NCBI GenBank assembly: GCA_002314675.1
Contig: DCGZ01000025.1
Span: 1-5,836, forward strand
Reading direction: 5' to 3'
Source: Fibrobacter sp. UBA1765
GTDB taxonomy: Bacteria; Fibrobacterota; Fibrobacteria; Fibrobacterales; Fibrobacteraceae
DNA: 5,836 nucleotides
Below are positions 1-5,429 of this stretch, piece by piece. The first letter of the stretch is position 1. Each line of letters starts with the position of its first letter. The position numbers and the translations under genes are program-made. Under the pieces are notes generated by a model. It saw only the letters and a program-made list of their open reading frames with translations, was not told where the DNA came from and searched no databases.

Positions 1-62
1 GGCATTCGACAGTCACTACACATAATGAACTCCTTCGAATGCTTAGGTGAACTCGAAAACAT
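1..62 (-). CDS. Start of an unidentified gene running off the left edge
   Basis: An open minus-strand frame begins just after the toxin-operon terminator and continues past base 1. Two in-frame ATGs are possible, at 62-60 and at 23-21. The second has a strong Shine-Dalgarno sequence, AAGGAG at 35-30, six bases upstream, so I favour it; the protein would then begin MCSDCRMP. From the first ATG it would begin MFSSPKHSKEF, but that start has only a weak purine-rich leader. Too few residues are visible to name a family. The two Cys in the first five residues (CSDC) could suggest a metal site, but that is a guess. No clear -35/-10 pair was found between the terminator and this start. Confidence 0.35.
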   Translation of the reverse strand, partial: MFSSSPKHSKEFIMCSDCRM

Positions 63-90
63 TTTCTTATTCCCTATCAATCTTGTAGGA

Positions 91-124
91 ATAAAAATAG
101 AAAACCCCTGCCTACTGGCAAGGG
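91..124 (-). terminator. Rho-independent terminator of the toxin-antitoxin operon
   Basis: Bases 124-117 and 112-105 form an 8-bp stem around a four-base loop. In the minus-strand RNA it reads CCCUUGCC-AGUA-GGCAGGGG and all eight positions pair, one as a U-G wobble. In the plus-strand RNA the same position is a C-A mismatch. The minus-strand stem is followed directly by a U-rich tail, UUUUCUAUUUUUAU (104-91). Both facts point to minus-strand termination, 59 bases beyond the toxin stop codon. Confidence 0.8.
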
Positions 125-183
125 ATAGTTATAATACTATTTTTCTAGGGTTAGATATAGGTTGTTTTTATAACAGTTAAGCC

Positions 184-678
184 TTAGAAATTTTCTGAAT
201 ATTCAAGCAACTGCTCCAAAAGTCTTTCACTTATCCGTCGATGAGATTCCCTAAAGACCCTTACATACTCTTGAACTTCATTCTTTTGAGTATAACCTTT
301 TCTCAACGACTCCATTAAAATTCCTATGGTTCCGACAAGCTTAATTCCGAAAGTTTTCGCCACTAGCCGGCCTTTCAGTTCGTCCATCAATAGCACATCG
401 GTATTGGAATTCTGTGCGTAAGCGATTGCTTCACTTTCTCCAAGATCAAGACCTGTTTGCTCCTGTATTAGAGCAACTTGTTCGTGATCCACAACAACGC
501 ATTTTAAAAAGGTGGCGTTCTTGATTTTTTCTATTTCGTCAGGGAAATCGTTATTTACAGTCAGTTCATTGTAGACTGCTTGCGGAACTAGAACTTGCCC
601 AAATACCTGTTCCAGAATATCAAGGCGATTTATCTTTAAAAAAGAAATGAGGGGAGTTGTATCAGAAACAACAATCAT
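184..678 (-). CDS. DUF3368 PIN-domain toxin (putative ribonuclease)
   Basis: A 164-residue protein of the DUF3368 branch of PIN-domain proteins, expected to act in the cytosol as a Mg2+-dependent ribonuclease toxin. The N-terminus MIVVSDTTPLI carries the first acidic ligand (D6). Glu38 in VPQAVYNELT, Glu81 in LGESEAIA and Asp99 in LLMDELKGR complete the usual four-acid PIN pocket, so the active site looks intact. The length fits the family. Its ATG (678-676) overlaps the stop of the upstream UPF0175 gene by four bases (ATGA). This implies translational coupling, with the antitoxin made first; a GAGG lies within the antitoxin 3' end but rather far upstream (12 bases). UPF0175/DUF3368 pairs are a recurrent module. 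Which RNA is cut cannot be told from the sequence. Confidence 0.88.
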   Translation of the reverse strand: MIVVSDTTPLISFLKINRLDILEQVFGQVLVPQAVYNELTVNNDFPDEIEKIKNATFLKCVVVDHEQVALIQEQTGLDLGESEAIAYAQNSNTDVLLMDELKGRLVAKTFGIKLVGTIGILMESLRKGYTQKNEVQEYVRVFRESHRRISERLLEQLLEYSENF

Positions 679-953
679 TTCGATGAAGCCTCAATTTCTT
701 CAAATACAGCTAATTCATCTTCGATTTCGGAAATATCCATGTCAATATACGGAATTCCCATATCGCCATAAATATCAATAAGCTTTCGCTTGGAAATTCC
801 TAAAAGTTCAGCTGCACGCCCATGAGAAATCGATAAATCCCTGATGAACGGGTAGAGCATAAGTGCGTTGCGCTCAAGGGCATTTTTGGGACCTTGAGCA
901 GCAACAAAATTGGCCATGGCCTGGGGCATTTCAAGTTCAATTGTGGCATTCAT
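675..953 (-). CDS. UPF0175 family antitoxin
   Basis: A 92-residue UPF0175-family protein. Residues about 41-60 (SISHGRAAELLGISKRKLID) form the family's helix-turn-helix-like segment, followed by the typical GIPY motif (66-69) and an acidic tail rich in Glu and Asp. The likely role is to neutralise the PIN toxin encoded next, with DNA binding and autoregulation through the HTH inferred from the family. I place the start at ATG 953-951, because TGAGGACCTT sits directly before it and gives a GAGG site five bases upstream. The longer reading from TTG at 974 adds seven residues, puts this site inside the gene, and has no ribosome binding site of its own. The gene is first in a two-gene operon. Confidence 0.87.
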   Translation of the reverse strand: MNATIELEMPQAMANFVAAQGPKNALERNALMLYPFIRDLSISHGRAAELLGISKRKLIDIYGDMGIPYIDMDISEIEDELAVFEEIEASSK

Positions 954-979
954 AAGGTCCTCAAAGTTCAACAATCTTT

Positions 980-1008
980 AATATATCAAATTTTGAGGCA
1001 AAGAGCAA
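980..1008 (-). promoter_or_regulatory. Candidate promoter for the toxin-antitoxin operon
   Basis: On the minus strand, TTGCTC (1008-1003) is separated by 17 bases from TATATT (985-980). The -10 box matches the consensus at five of six positions and the -35 box at three of six. The -10 box ends 26 bases before the antitoxin ATG, which would leave a short leader containing the GAGG site. This suggests that the module need not depend on transcription from the sulfur genes upstream. Confidence 0.5.
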
Positions 1009-1021
1009 GTCGTACAATATA

Positions 1022-1036
1022 TGTAGCAGTGCTACA
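1022..1036 (-). promoter_or_regulatory. 15-bp palindrome, possible operator
   Basis: TGTAGCA-G-TGCTACA is a perfect inverted repeat with 7-bp arms and a one-base centre. It lies five bases beyond the LanC-like stop codon and 13 bases upstream of the candidate -35 box of the toxin-antitoxin operon. No U-run follows on either strand, so it is unlikely to be a terminator. The position suits an operator for autoregulation by the antitoxin. A weak hairpin protecting the 3' end of the lanC-like message is the alternative. Confidence 0.4.
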
Positions 1037-1041
1037 ATCCC

Positions 1042-2412
1042 TTAAAGATAATATTCAAAGAACTCTGCGATTTGTATGTGCTTTTCGGCAGCAATGAGCT
1101 TCAGCAGGGATCCCGCAACGCCAGCGGCACCGATGTAGAATCCGGTGTAGCTGACGATTCGACTGGGGTTCACGCGGTCCCAAGCTCCGTACCAGCTCAG
1201 GCCCGTTTCTTCCTCAAAAGATTCACCTAACAAGACATCTGCAGAACGATGGGCCAGTTTCAGGTACTGAGCGTCTCCATAGTTTTTGTAGAGTGTTGCA
1301 AAGTATTCCAATGCGCCGGGGCCACCGCAACAAATGCACTTGCTTCCCCAATAGCCCCAGGACTTGATTTCAGGAACACCAGCCTTAACAAGGCCTGTAT
1401 ACAAGCGCTTCACCCACTGCAAATATTTTTCGTCATGTGTCAGCTCATACAATTTCTTGAAAGGTAAGCTTGCTCCGATAGGACCGCCACACATGCCTAA
1501 ATAGAATTTGTCAAGCGGGCCCTTTTCTGGATGATCCTGGTACGGGAACAGCACAGAAGTTTTATCGCCAACGGCAATTCCTTCCAGATATTCAATCACA
1601 TCATCAGCCAGCTTCAAGTAACGCTTATCCTTGGTCGCTTCGTAAAGGGCAGCCCACAAGTAAGCCGTACCTGCCGAACCATGAGAGAAGTTTACATGCA
1701 CGGCTCCCTTCTCTCCTTCTCCTACACTTTCAAGATCGTAAAGGTCGTAATAGGTTCCGCCATTTTTTGCAGGGCGACCAAACTTTTCAATGTAGGCACC
1801 AGCCTTCTTGGCGGTTTCCAGATAAATTTTCTTGCGGGTATCTTTGTAGACCTGCAGCAAATAGACGATGCCGCCAGCGTCACCCACGATGTCGCGGAAG
1901 TCGCTCCAGTGCAATCCATTTTCGTCTTCAATGGCGGCCTCTACAAATGTGTTGGCGGTGCGGATTGCAAATTCGTAATAGCGATTTTCATTGGTTTCGC
2001 GGTAAAGTGCGTAAACAAACTGACCTTCGCTAATGGGGCCAACCTTGTAGCTAAAAGACCAACCGTTTACAGGGTTCTGCTTCTGAACTTTATGATAAAA
2101 TTCAAGTCCACGGGGATTGGCAAGAATATATTCCGCAGCAGCCTTGGCTTCGTCAAGCCATTGCTCATCGCTCGTCACCTGATACAGACGCAAAAAGAAA
2201 AAGCCGATGCCGGCAGAACCCGCATAAAAGCTGGTCTTGCCAACGAAAGGGTTGTCCTTATAGCCATTCTGACCATCTGGAAAAATTTTCCAGGTCTTGC
2301 CCACCTTTTCTTTCACTTCCAAGGATTGAATCCAGCGGGCAGCACCGATTGCCGCGTTTAGGTAATCATCAAGAGTATTTTTCTTCAGCAAATTTGTGGT
2401 TTTAAGTTTCAT
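1042..2412 (-). CDS. Stand-alone LanC-like protein (lanthionine synthetase C family)
   Basis: A 456-residue cytosolic protein with the LanC-type alpha/alpha toroid. Seven Gly-rich turns, each followed by a helix, are visible near residues 65 (GSAGIGFF), 127, 177 (GDAGGIVYLL), 244 (HGSAGTAYL), 309 (GGPIGAS), 363 (GGPGALEYF) and 428 (GAAGVAGSLL). The metal-site signature is present in order: His244 in NFSHGSAG, Cys308 in GMCGGP, then Cys361-Cys362 in KCICCGGPG. In nisin cyclase the last pair is Cys-His; here it is Cys-Cys, as in the ProcM-like CCG subgroup, with another Cys at 359. LanC enzymes use zinc to activate a thiol for addition to dehydroamino acids. No precursor peptide, dehydratase, protease or transporter lies nearby, so the substrate is unknown. 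The start ATG shares a base with the stop of the C-S lyase gene and has GGAGG seven bases upstream. Fold assignment is firm; function is not. Confidence 0.85.
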   Translation of the reverse strand: MKLKTTNLLKKNTLDDYLNAAIGAARWIQSLEVKEKVGKTWKIFPDGQNGYKDNPFVGKTSFYAGSAGIGFFFLRLYQVTSDEQWLDEAKAAAEYILANPRGLEFYHKVQKQNPVNGWSFSYKVGPISEGQFVYALYRETNENRYYEFAIRTANTFVEAAIEDENGLHWSDFRDIVGDAGGIVYLLQVYKDTRKKIYLETAKKAGAYIEKFGRPAKNGGTYYDLYDLESVGEGEKGAVHVNFSHGSAGTAYLWAALYEATKDKRYLKLADDVIEYLEGIAVGDKTSVLFPYQDHPEKGPLDKFYLGMCGGPIGASLPFKKLYELTHDEKYLQWVKRLYTGLVKAGVPEIKSWGYWGSKCICCGGPGALEYFATLYKNYGDAQYLKLAHRSADVLLGESFEEETGLSWYGAWDRVNPSRIVSYTGFYIGAAGVAGSLLKLIAAEKHIQIAEFFEYYL

Positions 2413-2424
2413 TAAAGAGCCTCC
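2410..2424 (-). promoter_or_regulatory. TAATG stop-start overlap with internal ribosome binding site
   Basis: On the minus strand GGAGG (2424-2420), seven bases, then TAATG. The stop of the C-S lyase gene and the ATG of the LanC-like gene share one A. The strong ribosome binding site lies inside the lyase coding end, a typical arrangement for translational coupling, so the two proteins are probably made in linked amounts. Confidence 0.85.
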
Positions 2425-3617
2425 AATGCCTTCTTAATGCGGTTTAATGCTTCTTCTAAAATGCTGCGAGGGCAAGCCAGGTTCACGCGCTGGAAGCATT
2501 CTCCGGTTTTTCCAAAGAGAGTTCCGCTGTTGAGCCACAGGCGTGCCTTATTGCGAATCAAATCATCTACCTGCGTGGTGGAAAGCCCAGTGTCCTTGAA
2601 ATCCAGCCATGCCAAGTAGGTGGCTTCCATAGGAACAAGCTTTACGCCGGGCAGATTTTCCTTGACAAACTTGTCCACAAAATCGATGTTTCCCTTCAGG
2701 TACTTTTTCAACGCTTCAAGCCATTCTTCGCCGTGTTCGTATGCGGCCTGGGCGGCAACCAACCCAGGAATCGTGACTTGGCTGTAACCGATGCCATCGA
2801 TTTCCTTGCGGATGGCCTTGCGGACTTCGGGATTCTTGATAAAGGCGTGGGCGATCTGGAGACCAGCCAGATTGAATGTCTTTGTGGGAGACGTTACCGT
2901 AATGGAATTGTCCGCGAACTTTTCTCCCAGGGAAGCGAACACGGTGTGGGTTCCTTCGAAAACGAAATCGTTATGGATTTCATCGGCGACAACGAACACA
3001 TTATGCTTCAGGCAGATTTCACCAACGCGCAAAAGTTCTTCGCGGGTCCATACGCGACAAACCGGATTGTGGGGGCTGCAAAGCAAAAACAGCTTCACAT
3101 TATTTTCCACAATCTTTCTTTCGAAATCTTCGAAGTCAATGTGGTAGCGTCCATCTTCGCCGTAAACGAGATCGTTGCTGACAAGCTTGCGATCGTTCTG
3201 CAGAATCACATCCGGGAAATGCATATAAACCGGTTGCTGTATCAGCACGGCATCGCCTACTTTTGTAAAGGCCTTGATTGCCAAGGCCAGCACTATCATG
3301 ACGCCCGGAGTTTTGATTACCCAACTGGGATCAAATTCAAAATTGTGACGGCGACGGTAAAAATTTTGAAGCGCCTTGAAGTATTCAGCCTTGGGTTCGG
3401 TGTAGCCAAAAATACCATGTTCCACAGAGCGGATCAGAGCATCCTGAACAAAGGAGGACGTTCTGAAATCCATATCCGCAATCCACAGCGGCAACAAACC
3501 GTTAGAATCTTCGCCCGGCTTCAATGCGCCGCGTTCCACTGCAAAATCATACTTCAGGCAGTTGGTACCGCGACGATCCACAATCTCGTCAAAGTTTAAA
3601 TTTCTCTCTTTCGTCAT
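2412..3617 (-). CDS. patB: MalY/PatB-family PLP-dependent C-S lyase (cystathionine beta-lyase)
   Basis: A 401-residue fold-type I PLP enzyme of the MalY/PatB group, which cleaves cystathionine or cysteine-like thioethers by beta-elimination to a thiol, pyruvate and ammonia. Visible landmarks are the N-terminal PLWIADMDF (43-51), Tyr131 in QQPVYMHF, Asn184 in CSPHNP, Asp212 in VADEIHNDF (pairs with the pyridine nitrogen), Lys246 in SPTKTFNLAG (Schiff base) and Arg377 in FQRVNLACPR (substrate carboxylate). All key residues and the full usual length are present. Cys187 follows the HNP motif, where I would expect Gly. The start has AGAGGA eight bases upstream. With the cystathionine synthase upstream, the natural role is homocysteine formation in methionine synthesis. 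The coupled LanC-like gene leaves open a different thioether substrate. The MalY regulatory role known in E. coli is not implied. Confidence 0.9.
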   Translation of the reverse strand: MTKERNLNFDEIVDRRGTNCLKYDFAVERGALKPGEDSNGLLPLWIADMDFRTSSFVQDALIRSVEHGIFGYTEPKAEYFKALQNFYRRRHNFEFDPSWVIKTPGVMIVLALAIKAFTKVGDAVLIQQPVYMHFPDVILQNDRKLVSNDLVYGEDGRYHIDFEDFERKIVENNVKLFLLCSPHNPVCRVWTREELLRVGEICLKHNVFVVADEIHNDFVFEGTHTVFASLGEKFADNSITVTSPTKTFNLAGLQIAHAFIKNPEVRKAIRKEIDGIGYSQVTIPGLVAAQAAYEHGEEWLEALKKYLKGNIDFVDKFVKENLPGVKLVPMEATYLAWLDFKDTGLSTTQVDDLIRNKARLWLNSGTLFGKTGECFQRVNLACPRSILEEALNRIKKALEAL

Positions 3618-3646
3618 TTTTGAAATCCTCTTTTTCCGTACACATT

Positions 3647-3662
3647 TGTCATTGCGAGGAGC
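3647..3662. repeat. Partial copy of the palindromic repeat (16 bp)
   Basis: TGTCATTGCGAGGAGC here is identical to the first 16 bases of the complete element at 3673, 26 bases away. It looks like a truncated second copy lying close upstream of the ribosome binding site of the C-S lyase gene. Confidence 0.7.
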
Positions 3663-3672
3663 TGCGCTTGTC

Positions 3673-3756
3673 TGTCATTGCGAGGAGCGCTAGCGACATG
3701 GCAATCTATGCTAGATTCTTCGACTCCGTTCCTACGGAACTTCGCTCAGAATGACA
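3673..3756. repeat. 84-bp palindromic intergenic repeat element
   Basis: The element starts TGTCATTGCGAGGAGC and ends AATGACA, so TGTCATT (3673-3679) and AATGACA (3750-3756) are 7-bp terminal inverted repeats. Inside are short palindromic stretches, including GTTCC-TAC-GGAAC (3728-3740). From memory, sequences of the TGTCATTGCGAG... type recur as dispersed palindromic repeats in several bacterial groups. It is non-coding and too small for a transposase, so it could be a MITE-like or REP-like unit. It lies in the transcript between the two sulfur genes, where its folded RNA might affect message stability. Confidence 0.65.
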
Positions 3757-3797
3757 CTGACAAGCACTTCATTACATATAAGTCACTCAAAGCGAAG

Positions 3798-3838
3798 CGC
3801 CCTCATACCTCAAAGGCCGCAGGCCGCCCTCACACCTC
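3798..3838. repeat. Two 14-bp direct repeats flanking a small hairpin
   Basis: CGCCCTCATACCTC (3798-3811) and CGCCCTCACACCTC (3825-3838) differ at one base and are 27 bases apart. Between them, and overlapping the second by one base, is GGCC-GCA-GGCC (3815-3825), a 4-bp hairpin. The block ends at the base before the stop codon of the cystathionine synthase gene, so in the message it is the first part of the 3' untranslated region. The stem is too short and has only UUU after it on the minus strand, so I do not call it a terminator. Confidence 0.6.
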
Positions 3839-5014
3839 TTAAACATACGCTCCATCGTTACCAGAGTGCAGTTCTATAATGGCATTCTCAAAATCCTTAA
3901 TCAAATCCTGCACATTTTCAATGCCCACAGACAAGCGCAAAACGCTGGGAGTAATTCCATTCTTCTCCAAAATATCCTTGGGCACATCCGCATGAGTCTG
4001 GGTAATGGGATAAGTAATCAGCGATTCCACACCACCAAGGCTTTCTGCAAACTGAACCAACTTCACGTTTTCCAAAATATAAAGCGCAAGCTCTCGGGAC
4101 TCCACTTCGAAAGTAATCATGCTGCCAAAACCAGACGCTTCTTCCTTCAAGATATCGTGACCCGGATAGTCTTCAAAGCCCGGATAATAAACCTTCTTCA
4201 CATGCTTATTGCTGCGGAGCCACTTAGCAATTTCCAAAGCGTTTGCAGCCTGACGCTCCATGCGAATAGGCAAAGTCTTGATACCGCGAAGCAAAAGCCA
4301 GCTATCGAAAGGAGCAAGGCCCGAGCCCACCGTCTTGATGAGGAAGCGGAATTTTTCCGCAATGTCCTGACGGTTCGTTGCAAGGAATCCGGCCAAGGTG
4401 TCATTATGACCGGCCAGGAACTTGGTGCCGCTTTCAATGACAATGTCGGCGCCCAGATTCAGCGGCTGAGAAAAATAGGGAGAAAGGAAGGTGTTATCCA
4501 CAATGCACAAAATGCCGTGAGTCTTGGCGATGCCAGCAATGCGACGCACCGACACAATGTTCATCATGGGGTTTGTAGGTGTTTCGAAATAGAGAGCTTT
4601 GGTGTTAGGCTTGATAAAACTTTCGATGTCATCGGTGCCGAAATTCACGCGAGTAATTTCAAGGCCGTTTTTCTTGCTGACATTATCAAAAAGGCGAATG
4701 CTTCCACCGTAAAGATCGGAGTCAATAATAATGTTGTCGCCCGGTTCAAAAATTTCAAAGAGGGCAGCAATTGCCGCCATGCCGCTGGAGTATGCCAGCG
4801 CGTCAACGCCCCCTTCCAGAGAGGCCACAATCTTTTCCAGCTGTTCGCGGGTGGGGTTCTGCAGGCGACTGTAATCAAAGCCCGTGGACTTGCCAACACC
4901 ACGATGGGCAAAAGTCGCCGTCTGATAAATGGGGAAACTGATGGAACCCGTTCCATCCTTGTCAAAGCGGTTCAAATTACCGTGAATACATCGAGTTTCA
5001 ATACCTAAGCTCAT
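3839..5014 (-). CDS. metB: Cystathionine gamma-synthase-like transsulfuration enzyme
   Basis: A 391-residue Cys/Met-metabolism PLP enzyme. Landmarks are Tyr48-Ser-Arg50 (FDYSR, phosphate contact from the neighbouring subunit), YSSGMAAI (75-82), Tyr102 in LYGGS (stacks on PLP), Asp173 in VDNTF, Lys198 in ESGTKFLAGHND (Schiff base), SLGGVESL (325-332) and Arg360 in LRLSVGIE (substrate carboxylate). The expected reaction is cysteine plus O-acyl-homoserine to cystathionine. Within this family gamma-synthases, beta-lyases and gamma-lyases are hard to separate by eye; I favour the synthase because a MalY-type lyase for the next step is encoded downstream. I choose ATG 5014-5012, with AGAGAGG five bases upstream. 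A GTG at 5020 would extend the protein by two residues, but it overlaps the ribosome binding site itself. Confidence 0.85.
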   Translation of the reverse strand: MSLGIETRCIHGNLNRFDKDGTGSISFPIYQTATFAHRGVGKSTGFDYSRLQNPTREQLEKIVASLEGGVDALAYSSGMAAIAALFEIFEPGDNIIIDSDLYGGSIRLFDNVSKKNGLEITRVNFGTDDIESFIKPNTKALYFETPTNPMMNIVSVRRIAGIAKTHGILCIVDNTFLSPYFSQPLNLGADIVIESGTKFLAGHNDTLAGFLATNRQDIAEKFRFLIKTVGSGLAPFDSWLLLRGIKTLPIRMERQAANALEIAKWLRSNKHVKKVYYPGFEDYPGHDILKEEASGFGSMITFEVESRELALYILENVKLVQFAESLGGVESLITYPITQTHADVPKDILEKNGITPSVLRLSVGIENVQDLIKDFENAIIELHSGNDGAYV

Positions 5015-5019
5015 TAACA

Positions 5020-5026
5020 CCTCTCT
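5020..5026 (-). promoter_or_regulatory. Ribosome binding site that fixes the metB-like start
   Basis: AGAGAGG on the minus strand is followed by TGTTA and ATG (5014). The alternative GTG start uses the last G of this site, which leaves it no usable spacing. Just upstream lie two short perfect palindromes, CTATT-TT-AATAG (5033-5044) and GTTAATTAAC (5045-5054), which could be operator or leader structure. Confidence 0.65.
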
Positions 5027-5061
5027 TTCCTACTATTTTAATAGGTTAATTAACAAGCGCA

Positions 5062-5091
5062 AATATAGATGTCAATTTTGCTATTGTCCAA
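5062..5091 (-). promoter_or_regulatory. Candidate promoter region of the sulfur gene cluster
   Basis: TTGGAC (5091-5086) and TATATT (5067-5062) are separated by 18 bases on the minus strand; the -10 box is good and the -35 box weak. A perfect TTGACA (5075-5070) lies between them, but the hexamer 17 bases after it (TAATTA) is a poor -10 box. The -35 candidate overlaps a palindrome, TATTG-TC-CAATA (5082-5093). A promoter here would give a leader of about 40 bases. I see no SAM-riboswitch-like structure in that leader. Confidence 0.4.
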
Positions 5092-5148
5092 TACTTTATT
5101 TTTAGCTCACGCTATAGGTTTTCACTATAAACAAATCAAAGATAGTGA

Positions 5149-5194
5149 GAAAAACGGACAAAACTTTTTCTCTTTAGGTTGGAAAAACGGACAA
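5149..5194. repeat. Pair of 13-bp direct repeats, 33 bp apart
   Basis: GAAAAACGGACAA occurs at 5149-5161 and again at 5182-5194. A weaker third match, AAAAACCGATAA, follows near 5198. The 33-bp period is close to three helical turns, placing both copies on one face of the DNA about 60-120 bp upstream of the candidate metB-like promoter. They could be regulator binding sites; this is inferred from position only. Confidence 0.5.
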
Positions 5195-5305
5195 CATAAA
5201 AACCGATAATCTAAAAATCTACTTCCTTCAGGTATCGTTTCAGCAGGAACGCACAGAAGTAGGGGAATGTATGGATGTTGTTTGTATCTGATTTTGCAAA
5301 AATAC

Positions 5306-5347
5306 AAGCGAGTTTTATGCAAGTTGCACTAAAAAATAAGCGAGTTT
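5306..5347. repeat. Pair of 10-bp direct repeats, 32 bp apart
   Basis: AAGCGAGTTT occurs at 5306-5315 and 5338-5347. The spacing is close to that of the neighbouring 13-bp pair but the sequence differs. Ten-base repeats in AT-rich DNA can arise by chance, so this is a weak call. Confidence 0.3.
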
Positions 5348-5367
5348 AGAGAAATAACTGTTTTTTG

Positions 5368-5384
5368 AAGGGTTGAATGCCCTT
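5368..5384. repeat. Small hairpin AAGGG-N7-CCCTT
   Basis: AAGGG (5368-5372) and CCCTT (5380-5384) form a 5-bp stem with a seven-base loop. A TATATT overlaps its end on the plus strand (5384-5389) and could be a -10 box, but no -35 box at proper spacing is seen. There is no U-run after the stem on either strand. Confidence 0.3.
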
Positions 5385-5429
5385 ATATTGCTCCCAATTT
5401 CAATTAGAATTTCATTAGAAAAATACTGT

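Larger units (their letters stand above)
5095..5429. other. AT-rich intergenic region without a convincing gene
   Basis: No reading frame here has both a good ribosome binding site and protein-like composition. The 65-codon minus-strand frame at 5322-5125 is rich in Cys, Phe and Pro and crosses repeat sequence, so I treat it as chance. Contents are an inverted repeat CACTAT...ATAGTG (5123-5147), two pairs of direct repeats listed separately, a hairpin at 5368-5384, and an imperfect tandem repeat TTTCAATTAGAA / TTTCATTAGAA (5398-5420). Confidence 0.6.

Noticed and set aside
130..135. Perfect TATAAT on the plus strand
   Set aside because: No -35 box is found 16-18 bases upstream (the region is the terminator stem), and no plus-strand gene follows.
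1531..2361. Long plus-strand frame opposite the LanC-like gene
   Set aside because: It is the antisense shadow of a gene with seven clear LanC repeats; no domain or start signal is seen.
2733..3599. Long plus-strand frame opposite the C-S lyase gene
   Set aside because: Same reason: the minus-strand protein carries the full PLP signature.
3647..3838. CRISPR-like array from repeats spaced 26-27 bp
   Set aside because: Only two copies of each, the units differ, and the repeats are palindromic intergenic elements; no cas genes are present.
3866..5008. Long plus-strand frame opposite the cystathionine synthase gene
   Set aside because: It mirrors the real gene, has no ribosome binding site or recognisable domain, and its composition is that of a reverse-complement shadow. 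The minus-strand protein has every catalytic motif.
5015..5130. SAM or other methionine-linked riboswitch before the metB-like gene
   Set aside because: Only short AT-rich palindromes are present; no multi-helix junction or GC-rich conserved core can be built by eye.
5125..5322. 65-codon minus-strand frame upstream of the metB-like gene, considered as a possible precursor peptide
   Set aside because: No convincing ribosome binding site, it runs across both 13-bp repeats, and there is no leader/core pattern. Its Cys, Phe and Pro richness follows from AT-rich repeat DNA.
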